Shown here piece after piece: positions 42,845 to 52,226 of a DNA stretch of 53,482 bases. The stretch is from Roseobacter sp. (GTDB lineage Bacteria > Pseudomonadota > Alphaproteobacteria > Rhodobacterales > Rhodobacteraceae): contig JAGXGZ010000093.1 in the NCBI GenBank assembly GCA_024636495.1, positions 1-53,482 on the forward strand, given 5' to 3'. Below the pieces are notes generated by a model. It was not told the origin of the DNA. It worked only from the letters and a program-made list of their open reading frames with translations, and searched no databases. Position 1 is the stretch's first letter. Every line of letters begins with the position of its first letter. The translations under genes and the position numbers were made by a program.

Positions 42845-44184
42845 TGGATGCCTCAACCATTGGTCTGATTGCATTCGGCGCAGTCTTGTTCCTGCTTGCC
42901 ATGCGCGTGCCGATTGCTTTTGCGCTGGCATCTGTCGCGACAATCGGCACCTTCTTTATCTTTGCGTTTCGCACGGGCGAATTCCTGCCCGAACGCGCCA
43001 TCCGTGCCACCACGTCGATGGTGTTTTCAAACTCCTTTGACCTGATCCATTCCTATGATTTGTCGATGATCCCGCTGTTTGTGGCCCTTGGCCATATCGC
43101 CTACCGCGCCGACATCACGACCAAGATTTACCACGCCGCCAAAGTCTGGCTGACCCGTCTGCCCGGTGGCGTCGCGATGGCAAGCGTCATGGGCTGCGGT
43201 GGGTTTTCCGCCATCACCGGCAGCTCGATCGCCTGCGCATCGACCATGGGCCGCATCTGCACGCCCGAAATGCTGCGTATGGGCTATGACCCGCGCCTTG
43301 CGACCGCATCCGTGGCGGCGGGTGGCACGCTGGGGTCGCTGATCCCGCCGTCGGTGTTATTCATCATTTACGGCATCTTCACCGAGACCTCGATTTCATC
43401 GCTGTTTCTGGCGGGGGTCTTGCCGGGCCTGCTGACGCTGGCTGGCTTTATCTTGGTAATCGCCGTCTGGGTTTGGCATTCGCCCGAAATCGCCCCACCA
43501 ACCGATGCGCGCTATTCGGCCAAAGAGCGTTTTCAGGCCGCCGCTGAAAGCTGGCCTGCGGTCCTGCTGTTTGCGTTGATCATTGGCGGTATCTACGGCG
43601 GTATTTTTACGGCAACCGAAGCGGCAGCGGTCTGCGTTGTTGCTGCCACGCTGATCGGATTTGCGCAACGCAAGCTGACCTTGCAGGGCCTTTGGGATGC
43701 TGTGAAAGAAACCTGTATCCAGACATCAGCGATCTTTTTTATCGCGGCGGGGGCCAAGATTTTCGTGGCCTTCATTGCCCTGACAAACGTCGCACCAATG
43801 ATCGTTAACGTGGTATCCGAGGCGCAGCTTTCCGTGGTGGTGCTGATGATCGCGATTGCCGTGATCTATCTGGTGCTTGGCATGTTTTTGGACCCCATTG
43901 GCATCATGGTACTGACCTTGCCGCTGATGATCCCACTGGTGGAAAGCTACGACCTGAACCTGATCTGGTTCGGTGTCGTGGTGATCAAGCTGCTTGAAAT
44001 CGGCCTGATCACGCCCCCCGTCGGTCTGAATGTGTTTGTGATTGCCAATGTGGTCGGCAAAGAGGCACCCATCGACAAGATTTTTGCAGGCATCATGCGG
44101 TTTCTAAGCGTGGATGTCATCGTGTTGATCCTGATCATGAGCTTTCCGATGATATCGCTGCTGATCCCGTTGGGCGCGCGATGA
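42844..44184 (+). CDS. dctM: TRAP transporter large permease (DctM family)
   Basis: The 446-residue protein has about 12 hydrophobic segments and the DctM pattern: GGFSAITGSSIACASTMGRI, then LGSLIPPSVLFIIYGI, and later LGMFLDPIGIMVLTLPLMIP. It is the sodium-coupled transport subunit. It starts at the last base of the small-permease gene and overlaps the IclR gene by 4 bp. Confidence 0.95.
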   Translation: MDASTIGLIAFGAVLFLLAMRVPIAFALASVATIGTFFIFAFRTGEFLPERAIRATTSMVFSNSFDLIHSYDLSMIPLFVALGHIAYRADITTKIYHAAKVWLTRLPGGVAMASVMGCGGFSAITGSSIACASTMGRICTPEMLRMGYDPRLATASVAAGGTLGSLIPPSVLFIIYGIFTETSISSLFLAGVLPGLLTLAGFILVIAVWVWHSPEIAPPTDARYSAKERFQAAAESWPAVLLFALIIGGIYGGIFTATEAAAVCVVAATLIGFAQRKLTLQGLWDAVKETCIQTSAIFFIAAGAKIFVAFIALTNVAPMIVNVVSEAQLSVVVLMIAIAVIYLVLGMFLDPIGIMVLTLPLMIPLVESYDLNLIWFGVVVIKLLEIGLITPPVGLNVFVIANVVGKEAPIDKIFAGIMRFLSVDVIVLILIMSFPMISLLIPLGAR

Positions 44185-44957
44185 CCACAGACGAAACAGA
44201 CCGCAAGTTTGCAAACACGCTGGCCCGCGGGCTGGCGGTTCTGCGCGCCTTTCGCGCCAGCGACAGCGGTCTGACACATGCACAGATTGCCGACCGGACA
44301 GGCCTGCCCAAGCCGACCGTCTCGCGTCTGACCTACACGCTTTGCGAGCTGGGATATCTCAGCCACGGGGGGCGCAATGACCGGTTTCGCCTTGGCCCTT
44401 CGGCCATCGCCTTGGGCTCTGTCGCTTCGGTCGCGGTTAACTTTCTGGATCTGGCGTCGGATGCGATGCAGCAACTGGCGGATGACACCGGCACACTGAC
44501 GTTGGTGGCGGTGCGTGACGATGCCAGAATGTTGCTGGTCCGCACATGGCGGCCACAGAACGCATCAACCATCTGGCTTGAGCCGGGGCACCGGATTCCG
44601 GTGTTTGGGTCGTCCTCGGGCATGGCCGTCGTGGCGTCACTTGGCGAAGAACGTTTTGCGCAGTTGACGCCCAAGGCGGATATGCGAGAGTTCCGGACGG
44701 AGGGATATTCGCAATTGATCGCACAAGGTTTCACCTACGCGCCCGAGGGCACGCGGTACGCCAATACGGTGAACGCCGTCAGCGTGCCCTATTTCGCCGA
44801 GGAATTTGGTGAACCGGTCGCGTTTACCGCAGGTGCGATGCCCGGCGATCTTCCAGATGCGCGTATCCGCGACGAAGTCGGACCAGCACTTCGCGCACTT
44901 GTGCGCGCGCTTGAACAGCGCACCGGCCGCACCCCGGCGCTTGGCCGGCGCGACTAA
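44181..44957 (+). CDS. IclR-family transcriptional regulator
   Basis: This protein of 258 residues has an N-terminal winged helix-turn-helix (LTHAQIADRTGLPKPTVSRL, about 32-51) and a C-terminal IclR effector domain. It overlaps the TRAP permease gene by 4 bp, so it is made with the system it probably controls. The palindromes at 41175-41205 are the likely binding site. The effector may be the transported acid or its CoA ester. Confidence 0.92.
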   Translation: MTTDETDRKFANTLARGLAVLRAFRASDSGLTHAQIADRTGLPKPTVSRLTYTLCELGYLSHGGRNDRFRLGPSAIALGSVASVAVNFLDLASDAMQQLADDTGTLTLVAVRDDARMLLVRTWRPQNASTIWLEPGHRIPVFGSSSGMAVVASLGEERFAQLTPKADMREFRTEGYSQLIAQGFTYAPEGTRYANTVNAVSVPYFAEEFGEPVAFTAGAMPGDLPDARIRDEVGPALRALVRALEQRTGRTPALGRRD

Positions 44958-44981
44958 ACGAATAAGACAGGGATGAACCAG

Positions 44982-47078
44982 ATGAGCGACAAAATCAGCT
45001 ACACCCGTACCGGCGACATCGCCGTTTTGCGTATCCAGAACCCGCCTGTCAACGCGCTGTCGCATGCTGTGCGCGAAGGTCTGGTTGCTGGCATCGAAAA
45101 GGCCGAGGCTGACGAAGGCGTGCAGGCAGTTGTCATCGTAGGCGAAGGCCGCGCATTTATCGCGGGCGCTGATATCACAGAGTTCGGCAAGCCCCCGCAG
45201 GAGCCCTTCCTGCCAGACGTTTGCAAACGTATCGAAGCATCCTCGCGCATCGTTGTCGCCTCCATGCACGGGGTCAGCCTTGGTGGCGGTCTGGAAATAG
45301 CGCTTTCTGCCCATTACCGCGTTGCACAACCGTCTGCCCGTGTCGGCCTGCCCGAGGTGCATTTGGGCCTGATCCCCGGTGCCGGTGCCACGCAACGTTT
45401 ACCGCGTCTGATCGGGGTGGATGCCTCGTTGGATCTGATCACATCGGGCCGTCAGGTCAAGGCGGACGAAGCCTTGAAGATGGGCATCATCGACAAGATC
45501 GATGAAGGCGACCCCGAAGAGGTCGGCGTCGCATATGCCAAGGCGCTGCTGTCGGATGGTGCCAAGCGCCGTGCGGTCAGCGAAATGCCCGCAGCAAAGC
45601 CGATTGACTGGGATGCCGCCTATGACGGTGCACTGAAAAAGGCGCGCGGCCAGATTTCGCCGGCCCAAGCCGTGCGCGCCGTGCAAGCCTCGGTCGAGCT
45701 GGATTTCGACGATGGCATGTTGGCCGAACGCGAGATGTTCATGGACCTGATGAAAACCGATCAGCGGCAGGGGATGATCCACGCGTTCTTCTCTGAACGC
45801 GCTGTCGGCAATCTGTCCGAATTGAAAGATGTCGAGCCGCGCGTGTTGAAATCGATTGGTGTGATCGGTGGCGGAACCATGGGCGCAGGGATCGCCACGG
45901 CGGCGCTGCTGTCGGGCTTTTCTGTTGTCCTCATCGAGATGAAGGATGAATTCGTCGCCGCAGCGCGAGAACGCGTGTCCGGCAACCTGTCCGGTGCGCT
46001 GAAGCGCGGTAAGATCAGTCAGGACAAATTCGATGACCTGACCACGAAAGCGCTTACCGTCACCACAGACTATGACGCGCTGTCGGACGTCGATCTGGTG
46101 GTCGAGGCCGTGTTCGAAGATATGAGCGTCAAGAAAGAGGTGTTCACCAAGCTTGACGCCGTCTGCAAGCCGGGCGCCATCCTTGCATCCAACACGTCTT
46201 ATCTGGATGTCGACGAAATTGCCTCCAGCACAAAGCGCCCCGAGGATGTCATCGGGCTGCATTTCTTTTCGCCCGCGCATGTAATGAAATTGCTCGAGGT
46301 CGTCGTCGCCGACAAGACCGCACCGGATGTGGTTGCGACCGGCTTTGCGCTTGGCAAGGCGCTTGGCAAGATCTCGGTACGTGCGGGTGTGTGTGACGGG
46401 TTTATCGGCAACCGTATTCTGGCCGTGTACCGCACTGCAGCCGATCACATGGTGCTGGACGGCGCATCGCCCTACCAAATCGACAAGGCGCTCGTGGATT
46501 TCGGCTTTGCAATGGGGCCGTTTGCCGTGGGCGATCTTGCGGGTCTCGACATCGGCTGGGCCACCCGCAAGCGCAAGGCACCGCACCGCCACCCTGCCGA
46601 ACGCGTCCCGACCTATGTTGATAAGCTGTGTGAGGGTGGCAACTTTGGCCAGAAGACCGGCAAGGGATACTACATCTACGAAAAGGGCATGCGCGGCGGT
46701 GTCCCGAACCCGCAGGTGACCGAATTGATCGAGGCCGAGAGGGCAGAGCGTGGCATCACCCCGCGTGACTTCTCCGACAGCGAAATCGTGCGCCGCTACA
46801 TGGCCGCGATGGTCAACGAGGCCGCCAAGGTCGTGGGCGAAGGCATCGCCAAGCGTCCGCTTGATGTCGATATGGTGCTGCTCTTTGGCTACGGCTTTCC
46901 CCGCTATTGGGGCGGTCCGATGAAATGGGCGGATCTGCAAGGCCTGCCCGAACTTCTGGCCGATATCGAGAATTATGCCCAAGACGACGCATGGTTCTGG
47001 CAACCTGCACCGCTGCTGAAACAGCTGGTGGCAGAGGGTCGCACCTTTGATGACCTGAACAAAGATGCGGCTACCTAA
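44982..47078 (+). CDS. Enoyl-CoA hydratase / 3-hydroxyacyl-CoA dehydrogenase fusion (FadB/PimF-like)
   Basis: I place the start at the second ATG (44982), which has AGGG at good spacing; an ATG nine bases earlier is too close. The 698-residue protein has an N-terminal crotonase domain with oxyanion-hole glycines (HGVSLGGGLEIA) and glutamates near residues 105 and 125 (LPEVHLGL). The dehydrogenase part follows, with Rossmann loop GVIGGGTMGAGIATA (about 293) and FFSPAHVMKLLEVV, then two C-terminal helical domains. It performs two beta-oxidation steps. Its place beside two acyl-CoA dehydrogenases recalls the pimeloyl-CoA (pim) pathway. Confidence 0.92.
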   Translation: MSDKISYTRTGDIAVLRIQNPPVNALSHAVREGLVAGIEKAEADEGVQAVVIVGEGRAFIAGADITEFGKPPQEPFLPDVCKRIEASSRIVVASMHGVSLGGGLEIALSAHYRVAQPSARVGLPEVHLGLIPGAGATQRLPRLIGVDASLDLITSGRQVKADEALKMGIIDKIDEGDPEEVGVAYAKALLSDGAKRRAVSEMPAAKPIDWDAAYDGALKKARGQISPAQAVRAVQASVELDFDDGMLAEREMFMDLMKTDQRQGMIHAFFSERAVGNLSELKDVEPRVLKSIGVIGGGTMGAGIATAALLSGFSVVLIEMKDEFVAAARERVSGNLSGALKRGKISQDKFDDLTTKALTVTTDYDALSDVDLVVEAVFEDMSVKKEVFTKLDAVCKPGAILASNTSYLDVDEIASSTKRPEDVIGLHFFSPAHVMKLLEVVVADKTAPDVVATGFALGKALGKISVRAGVCDGFIGNRILAVYRTAADHMVLDGASPYQIDKALVDFGFAMGPFAVGDLAGLDIGWATRKRKAPHRHPAERVPTYVDKLCEGGNFGQKTGKGYYIYEKGMRGGVPNPQVTELIEAERAERGITPRDFSDSEIVRRYMAAMVNEAAKVVGEGIAKRPLDVDMVLLFGYGFPRYWGGPMKWADLQGLPELLADIENYAQDDAWFWQPAPLLKQLVAEGRTFDDLNKDAAT

Positions 47079-47131
47079 TTAAATATCATCCGGGGGCGAC
47101 CCCGACATAATTTCAATCGGAGGAACATCTA

Positions 47132-48337
47132 ATGGATCTGAGCTATAGCGACGAAGAAAAAGCATTCCGCGCCGAAGTGCGTGCCTTTCTTGAGGAAAAA
47201 CTGCCCAAGGAAATGAGCGATAAAATTCGCAAGGGCGAAGAACTAGGCAAGAAGGGTCAGGAAGAATGGCATGCCATTCTGAACGCCCAAGGCTGGCTGG
47301 CCCCGAACTGGCCCAAAAATTTCGGCGGTGCTGAATGGGATGCAGTGCAGCGCCACATCTTTGAAGAAGAAACCGCCGCCGCCTATGCGCCGCGCATCGT
47401 GCCCTTTGGCCTGTCGATGCTGGCCCCTGTGCTGCAAAAATTCGGATCGCAAGAGCAGAATGACTACTGGCTGCCCCGCATCCTGTCGGGCGAAGACTGG
47501 TGGTGTCAGGGCTATTCAGAGCCGGGCGCCGGGTCTGACCTTGCGTCGCTGAAAACCGAGGCCGTGCTGAACGAAGAGGGCACGCATTACATCGTCAACG
47601 GTCAGAAAACCTGGACGACCCTTGGCCAGCACGCCAACATGATCTTCTGTCTGGTGCGCACCGATAAAAAGGTAAAGCAACAGGAAGGTATCTCGTTCCT
47701 GCTGATCGACATGGAAACCCCCGGCGTCGAAGTGCGCCCGATCATCTTGCTTGATGGCACCCACGAGGTGAACGAAGTCTGGTTCACTGATTGCAAAGTG
47801 CCAGTCGAAAACCTTGTCGGCAAGGAGAACGAAGGCTGGACCTATGCCAAGTATCTGCTGACCCACGAGCGCACGAACATTGCGGGCGTCGGGTTCTCTC
47901 AGGCGGGTCTGACGGCGGTCAAGCGCATTGCACGCGCCGAGATGTCTGGCGGCAAGCCGTTGATGGAAAACCCCCATTTTGCGGCACGTGTCGCCCGGGT
48001 TGAAATCGACCTGATGGCGATGAGCACGACAAACCTGCGCATCGTGTCCAAAGCTGCGGCGGGCACGGCACCGGGCGTTGAATCGTCCATGCTCAAGGTT
48101 AAAGGCACGATTATCCGGCAGGAAATCAACGATCTGGCGCGCCGTGCGGCAGGTGCCTATGCGATGCCTTTCGCGTCCGAGGCGATTGAGGGCAGCAACC
48201 TTGCCCTGCCTGATCCGCTGAGCGCGGGCCCTGTGGCGGCGCAATACTTCAACAACCGTAAACTATCGATCTTTGGCGGCTCGAACGAGATCCAGCGCCA
48301 GATTATCGCCAAAACCATGATGGGAGGTGGCGCATGA
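47132..48337 (+). CDS. Acyl-CoA dehydrogenase, large-subunit type (PimC-like)
   Basis: The 401-residue flavoprotein begins MDLSYSDEEKAFRAEVRAFL and has FAD/substrate motifs (CQGYSEPGAGSDLASLKTEA, then GQKTWTT). The C-terminal IFGGSNEIQRQIIAK takes the place of the YEGT segment of MCAD, so the usual catalytic Glu is Gly here. It overlaps the next acyl-CoA dehydrogenase by 4 bp, as expected for the two subunits of a heteromeric enzyme such as pimeloyl-CoA dehydrogenase. A small hairpin (47091-47104) lies in the gap before it. Confidence 0.92.
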   Translation: MDLSYSDEEKAFRAEVRAFLEEKLPKEMSDKIRKGEELGKKGQEEWHAILNAQGWLAPNWPKNFGGAEWDAVQRHIFEEETAAAYAPRIVPFGLSMLAPVLQKFGSQEQNDYWLPRILSGEDWWCQGYSEPGAGSDLASLKTEAVLNEEGTHYIVNGQKTWTTLGQHANMIFCLVRTDKKVKQQEGISFLLIDMETPGVEVRPIILLDGTHEVNEVWFTDCKVPVENLVGKENEGWTYAKYLLTHERTNIAGVGFSQAGLTAVKRIARAEMSGGKPLMENPHFAARVARVEIDLMAMSTTNLRIVSKAAAGTAPGVESSMLKVKGTIIRQEINDLARRAAGAYAMPFASEAIEGSNLALPDPLSAGPVAAQYFNNRKLSIFGGSNEIQRQIIAKTMMGGGA

Positions 48338-49467
48338 ACTTTGACCTGACAGAAGAACGTCAAATGCTGCAAGACAGCCTGCGGCGTTTCCTGCGCGACA
48401 AATACGATACCGCGACGCGCAACAAAATCCTTGAAAGCGACACAGGCTTTTCCGCTGACATCTGGAATGCCCTTGCCGAACTGGGCGTCATTGGTGCGCT
48501 CTTTACCGAAGATCAGGGCGGCTTTGGCGGCGCCGGTTTCGACATCGCCGTGGTGTTCGAAGAGTTGGGCCGCGCGGGCGTGGTTGAACCCTTCCTTGAT
48601 ACGGCGGTTCTGGGTGGCGGTCTGATTGCAGACTTGGGCAATGACGACCAGAAAGCGCATGTCGAAGAGGTTATCGGCGGCGCGTTGCAACTGGCATTCG
48701 CCCACGGTGAACCCGCCAGCCGCTATGACATCAACCGCGTGACCACGACGGCCAAGGCAGATGGCGACAACATCGTTCTCAACGGTCGCAAGGCCGTTGT
48801 GGTGAACGCTGAAAACGCCGACATGCTGGTGGTGTCCGCGCGCGAAAGCGGTGACGCGGGCGACGAAGACGGCATCTCGCTGTTCTTGGTCCCTGCCGAC
48901 GCCAAAGGCATCACGCTGCAAGGCTATGCCCTGTTGGCCGGTGGCCGCGCTGCGGAAATCACGCTGGATGATGTAAGCGTCCCTGCCTCTGCCCGCTTGG
49001 GCGAGGCTGGTAAGGCGTTCAAAGCGATCGAGGCACGCATCGCGGCGGCCAACGTCGCGATCTGTGCTGAAACGCTTGGTGCAATGGAAACCGCCTGCCG
49101 CCTGACGCGCGACTATCTGATGACACGCAAACAGTTCGGCAAGCCGATCGGCACGTTCCAAGCACTGGCGCATCGTATGTCCGACCTGCTGATCGAGATG
49201 GAGCAAGCACGCTCTGCCGTGATTGTTGCCGCGGGTCATCTTGAGCATGATCACAAGGCCCGCGAAAGCCATGTGTCTGCGGCAAAGAATTTGCTGGGCC
49301 GCGCAGGCCGTCTGGTTGCCGAAGACAGCATTCAGATGCACGGCGGTATTGCGATGACCCAGGAATACGAACTGGCCCATATCGCCAAGCGTATCATCAT
49401 GTCAGACCACCGTTTTGGCGACACCGACCACCATCTTGAACGGTATATCGCAATTGCTGCAGCCTGA
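48334..49467 (+). CDS. Acyl-CoA dehydrogenase, small-subunit type (PimD-like)
   Basis: The protein of 377 residues begins MNFDLTEERQMLQDSLRRFL, typical of the small subunit annotated for pimeloyl-CoA dehydrogenase. It has the middle beta domain (AFAHGEPASRYDINRVTTTA) and a C-terminal helical domain with MTRKQFGKPIGTFQALAHRM and QMHGGIAMTQEYELAHIAKR. The position of the MCAD catalytic Glu is not Glu (FGDTDHH). It overlaps the large subunit by 4 bp, supporting a heteromer. Confidence 0.9.
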   Translation: MNFDLTEERQMLQDSLRRFLRDKYDTATRNKILESDTGFSADIWNALAELGVIGALFTEDQGGFGGAGFDIAVVFEELGRAGVVEPFLDTAVLGGGLIADLGNDDQKAHVEEVIGGALQLAFAHGEPASRYDINRVTTTAKADGDNIVLNGRKAVVVNAENADMLVVSARESGDAGDEDGISLFLVPADAKGITLQGYALLAGGRAAEITLDDVSVPASARLGEAGKAFKAIEARIAAANVAICAETLGAMETACRLTRDYLMTRKQFGKPIGTFQALAHRMSDLLIEMEQARSAVIVAAGHLEHDHKARESHVSAAKNLLGRAGRLVAEDSIQMHGGIAMTQEYELAHIAKRIIMSDHRFGDTDHHLERYIAIAAA

Positions 49468-49876
49468 CGAAAGCAAGCTGATCCGGGACGAGACCGGCAC
49501 CCAAACGCTGGTCGGGTATGTCGTTGACATATCCGACCCAGCCCATGGGCGTTGCTATCTTGATCTGGGTCCGCAGCACCTGAACCGTCACGGTGTGCTG
49601 CATGGCGGAATCGCCGCGACGCTGCTGGACAACGCATGTGGCATGACCGGATCGCTTAGCGTTGATCCGACAGGCAGAAACCCGTTTCTGACGATCTCGC
49701 TTACCACGCAATTTCTGGCCGCCGGAAAACCGGGGCGGGTTGTGGCAACGGGGCGGATCAAAGGCGGCGGGCGCAGCCTTCTTTATATCGACGCGGAACT
49801 GGTCCACGAGGACGGCACCGTGATTGCCACATCCACCGGCGTTTTCAAACGCGTCCCACCGGAGAAACTGACATGA
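49454..49876 (+). CDS. PaaI-type hotdog thioesterase
   Basis: There is no ATG near the expected start. TTG at 49454 gives 140 residues and overlaps the dehydrogenase by 14 bp; another TTG at 49415 would add 13 residues. The hotdog core is clear: HLNRHGVLHGGIAATLLDNA with the HGG motif, then FLTISLTTQFLAAGKPGRVV. It would hydrolyse acyl-CoA or release CoA from a stalled intermediate. It overlaps the hydratase gene by 4 bp. The family is secure; the exact start is not. Confidence 0.82.
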   Translation: MLQPDESKLIRDETGTQTLVGYVVDISDPAHGRCYLDLGPQHLNRHGVLHGGIAATLLDNACGMTGSLSVDPTGRNPFLTISLTTQFLAAGKPGRVVATGRIKGGGRSLLYIDAELVHEDGTVIATSTGVFKRVPPEKLT

Positions 49877-50646
49877 GCGCACGCATCGAAGACAAGGGCG
49901 ACCGGATCATCGTCTGGAACGGCAATGCCCACAAACGCGGGGCGCTGTCGCCCGAGCTTTACGCGTGCATCCGAGAAGCGGTCGATATGGCGTCCGAGCC
50001 GCGTGTGCGCGCTGTGATCCTGACCTCTGAGGGGGATTTCTTTTGCGCTGGCGGTGATCTGAACGTGCTGATCGAACGCCGAACCCTGTCCGAAGATGTG
50101 CGCCGCACCAAGATCGACGAGTTGCATGACTTGGTCCGCGCGATCCGCAACAGCCCGGTGCCCGTTATCGCGGCCGTCGAAGGCGGTGCTGCTGGCGCAG
50201 GTCTGTCGTTTGCTTTGGCCTGCGATCTGATCGTCGCCGCCAAGGGCGCGAAATTCACCGCCGCTTACGTCAAGGCGGGGCTGGTGCCCGATGGTGGCTT
50301 GACCGCCTCGCTCGCCCGCGCCCTGCCACGCCAACTGGCGATGGAGATGTGCTTGCTGGCCCAACCCGTCACTGTGGACCGCATGCATGATCTGGGCGTG
50401 GTCAACGCGCTTGCTGAACCGGGTGAGACTTTTGCCGGTGCCATGGCGCTGGTGGACCGTCTGGCAGCAGGCCCGCGCAACGCGCAATCCGTCATTCGGG
50501 GGCTTGTGGCACACGCCTATGACGTGACCGAAGCCGCGCAACTGGATGCAGAACGCAACGCGATGGCCCATGCCGCAGGGGCTGATGAAGCCGCCGAAGG
50601 CATCGCCGCGTTTCTGGAAAAACGCAAACCGAACTACGGCGGCTGA
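49873..50646 (+). CDS. Enoyl-CoA hydratase/isomerase family protein
   Basis: This protein of 257 residues has a crotonase fold, with the oxyanion-hole segments FFCAGGDLNVL and EGGAAGAGLSFALACDLIVA, then AYVKAGLVPDGGLTASLARA. The position of the second catalytic Glu holds Asp/Gly (PDGG), so it may be an isomerase, a ring-hydrolysing or an unusual hydratase. It overlaps the thioesterase gene by 4 bp. With the fusion protein upstream, this is the second crotonase in the cluster, so it probably acts on a different intermediate. Confidence 0.88.
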   Translation: MSARIEDKGDRIIVWNGNAHKRGALSPELYACIREAVDMASEPRVRAVILTSEGDFFCAGGDLNVLIERRTLSEDVRRTKIDELHDLVRAIRNSPVPVIAAVEGGAAGAGLSFALACDLIVAAKGAKFTAAYVKAGLVPDGGLTASLARALPRQLAMEMCLLAQPVTVDRMHDLGVVNALAEPGETFAGAMALVDRLAAGPRNAQSVIRGLVAHAYDVTEAAQLDAERNAMAHAAGADEAAEGIAAFLEKRKPNYGG

Positions 50647-50716
50647 ACAGCCGTCTGAACCTATATGCCCGCCGTCAATCAGTCGGGCAAATCGACTGCG
50701 GGGAGGCAGGAAAGAT

Positions 50717-52210
50717 ATGGCACGTGCAGAGGAATACCTGGCCCGGCAAGTAAAAGACCGCGGTGACGCCCGCGCATTAAGTGACAGCGTCGGAGCGTCC
50801 TGGACCTTCAACGACTTTGACAAAGCCAGCGACGAGATTGCCGCGTTGTTGAGGGAAAATGGCGTTCAAGCAAATGACCGTGTTTTGCTGCTGTCGGAAA
50901 ACTGCGCCGCCGCCGTTGCCAGCGTGTTTGGCACATGGAAGGCAGGGGCCGTTATCATCCCCGTGAACGCCCGCCAGACCGAAGCAGAAGTGAAACGCAT
51001 CCTCGAACACGCCACACCTGCCGCCGTTCTTATGACCTCGGAAGCGTCGCCTGATGCCGTCAAGCATGGCCAAACCATGGACGTGCGCGAAGTGTCGGGC
51101 GCATTCGGCACGATGCATTTGGCCACACCGCTGGCCAGCAACCCGGATCAGGATCTATCAGATACGGCGGTGCTGCTGTACACCACCGGCACCACGGGTG
51201 ATCCCAAGGGCGTGATGCTGACCCATTCAAACGTACGCTTTGGTGGCATGACCTCGGCCAATCTGCGCAAAATGAACCCCGGCGATGTGGTTTACGGCGT
51301 GCTGCCGCTGACCCACGTGTTTGGCCTGTGTTCGGTCATGACCGCGTCGGTCTATATCGGGGCCGAGGTTCGGCTTGAGGCACGGTTTTCGGCCGAAAAG
51401 CTTTACAAGGCACTCACTGGGGGGGTGAACTTTATGTCCGCCGTGCCACAGATGCACGCACTGTTGATGCAATACACCAAGGAACAGGGCCTCACACAGC
51501 TGAATTCCGACACGCTGCGCTATGTTTCCTCCGGTGCCGCACCGCTGGATCCCGCGTGGAAGCGCAAGGCCGAAGGGTTCTACGGCGTGGCGATCCAGAA
51601 CGGCTATGGTATGACGGAAACCACGGCTGGCACGTCCGCGACGACAAACCCAATCGGGTCGCCCGACGTGTCCGTTGGCCCGCCGCTGCCCGGTGTCGAG
51701 GTCAAGATCGACGATACCGTCGAGGGCGGCGCGGATGGTATGGGCGAGGTGCTGTCGCGCGGCCCGCACATCATGAAGGGGTATTACAAGAACCCGACCG
51801 AGACCGCCAAGGTGCTGGATGCTGACGGCTGGCTGCGCACGGGCGATCTGGGCAAACTGGACGAAAATGGCCTTTTGCACATTCTGGGCCGCTCGAAAGA
51901 GCTGATCATCCACGGCGGGTTCAACGTTTACCCGCCAGAGGTCGAGGCTGCGATCAATGATCACCCGCAGGTCATTCAGGCCGCAGTCGTGGGGCGCAGC
52001 AAAGATGGTGACGAAGAGGTGTTGGCCTTTGTCCAGATCGCCCAAGGCGACAGTCTGGACATCGAAGAGCTGCGCGGTTTCGTCAAAGAACGTCTGACCG
52101 GGTACAAGCGGCCCAAGCATTTCATCATCGCGACATCGCTGCCTGCTGCCCCGACGGGCAAGATCCTGAAACACAAACTGGTCGAGACGTTCAAGGATCA
52201 GCTTCCCTGA
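50717..52210 (+). CDS. Acyl-CoA synthetase (AMP-forming ligase)
   Basis: ATG 50717 follows GGGAGGCAGGAAAG and gives 497 residues. The adenylate-forming motifs are in order: LLYTTGTTGDPKGVMLTHSN, then YGMTETTAGTS, then WLRTGDLGKL. A C-terminal PTGKILKHKL carries the catalytic Lys. It activates a carboxylic acid with ATP and CoA. As the last gene of the catabolic unit, it should act on the acid brought in by the TRAP transporter. Chain length or ring type cannot be read from the sequence. Confidence 0.93.
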   Translation: MARAEEYLARQVKDRGDARALSDSVGASWTFNDFDKASDEIAALLRENGVQANDRVLLLSENCAAAVASVFGTWKAGAVIIPVNARQTEAEVKRILEHATPAAVLMTSEASPDAVKHGQTMDVREVSGAFGTMHLATPLASNPDQDLSDTAVLLYTTGTTGDPKGVMLTHSNVRFGGMTSANLRKMNPGDVVYGVLPLTHVFGLCSVMTASVYIGAEVRLEARFSAEKLYKALTGGVNFMSAVPQMHALLMQYTKEQGLTQLNSDTLRYVSSGAAPLDPAWKRKAEGFYGVAIQNGYGMTETTAGTSATTNPIGSPDVSVGPPLPGVEVKIDDTVEGGADGMGEVLSRGPHIMKGYYKNPTETAKVLDADGWLRTGDLGKLDENGLLHILGRSKELIIHGGFNVYPPEVEAAINDHPQVIQAAVVGRSKDGDEEVLAFVQIAQGDSLDIEELRGFVKERLTGYKRPKHFIIATSLPAAPTGKILKHKLVETFKDQLP

Positions 52211-52226
52211 ACTGTTGCAGGGGCGG

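Noticed and set aside
45399..47003. A 534-codon minus-strand frame opposite the hydratase/dehydrogenase gene
   Set aside because: It is fully antisense to a well-supported gene and rich in His, Arg and Gly as expected of an antisense shadow; no family is recognised.
48157..52174. Long minus-strand frames opposite the acyl-CoA dehydrogenase and ligase genes
   Set aside because: They are antisense shadows of conserved genes in GC-rich DNA.
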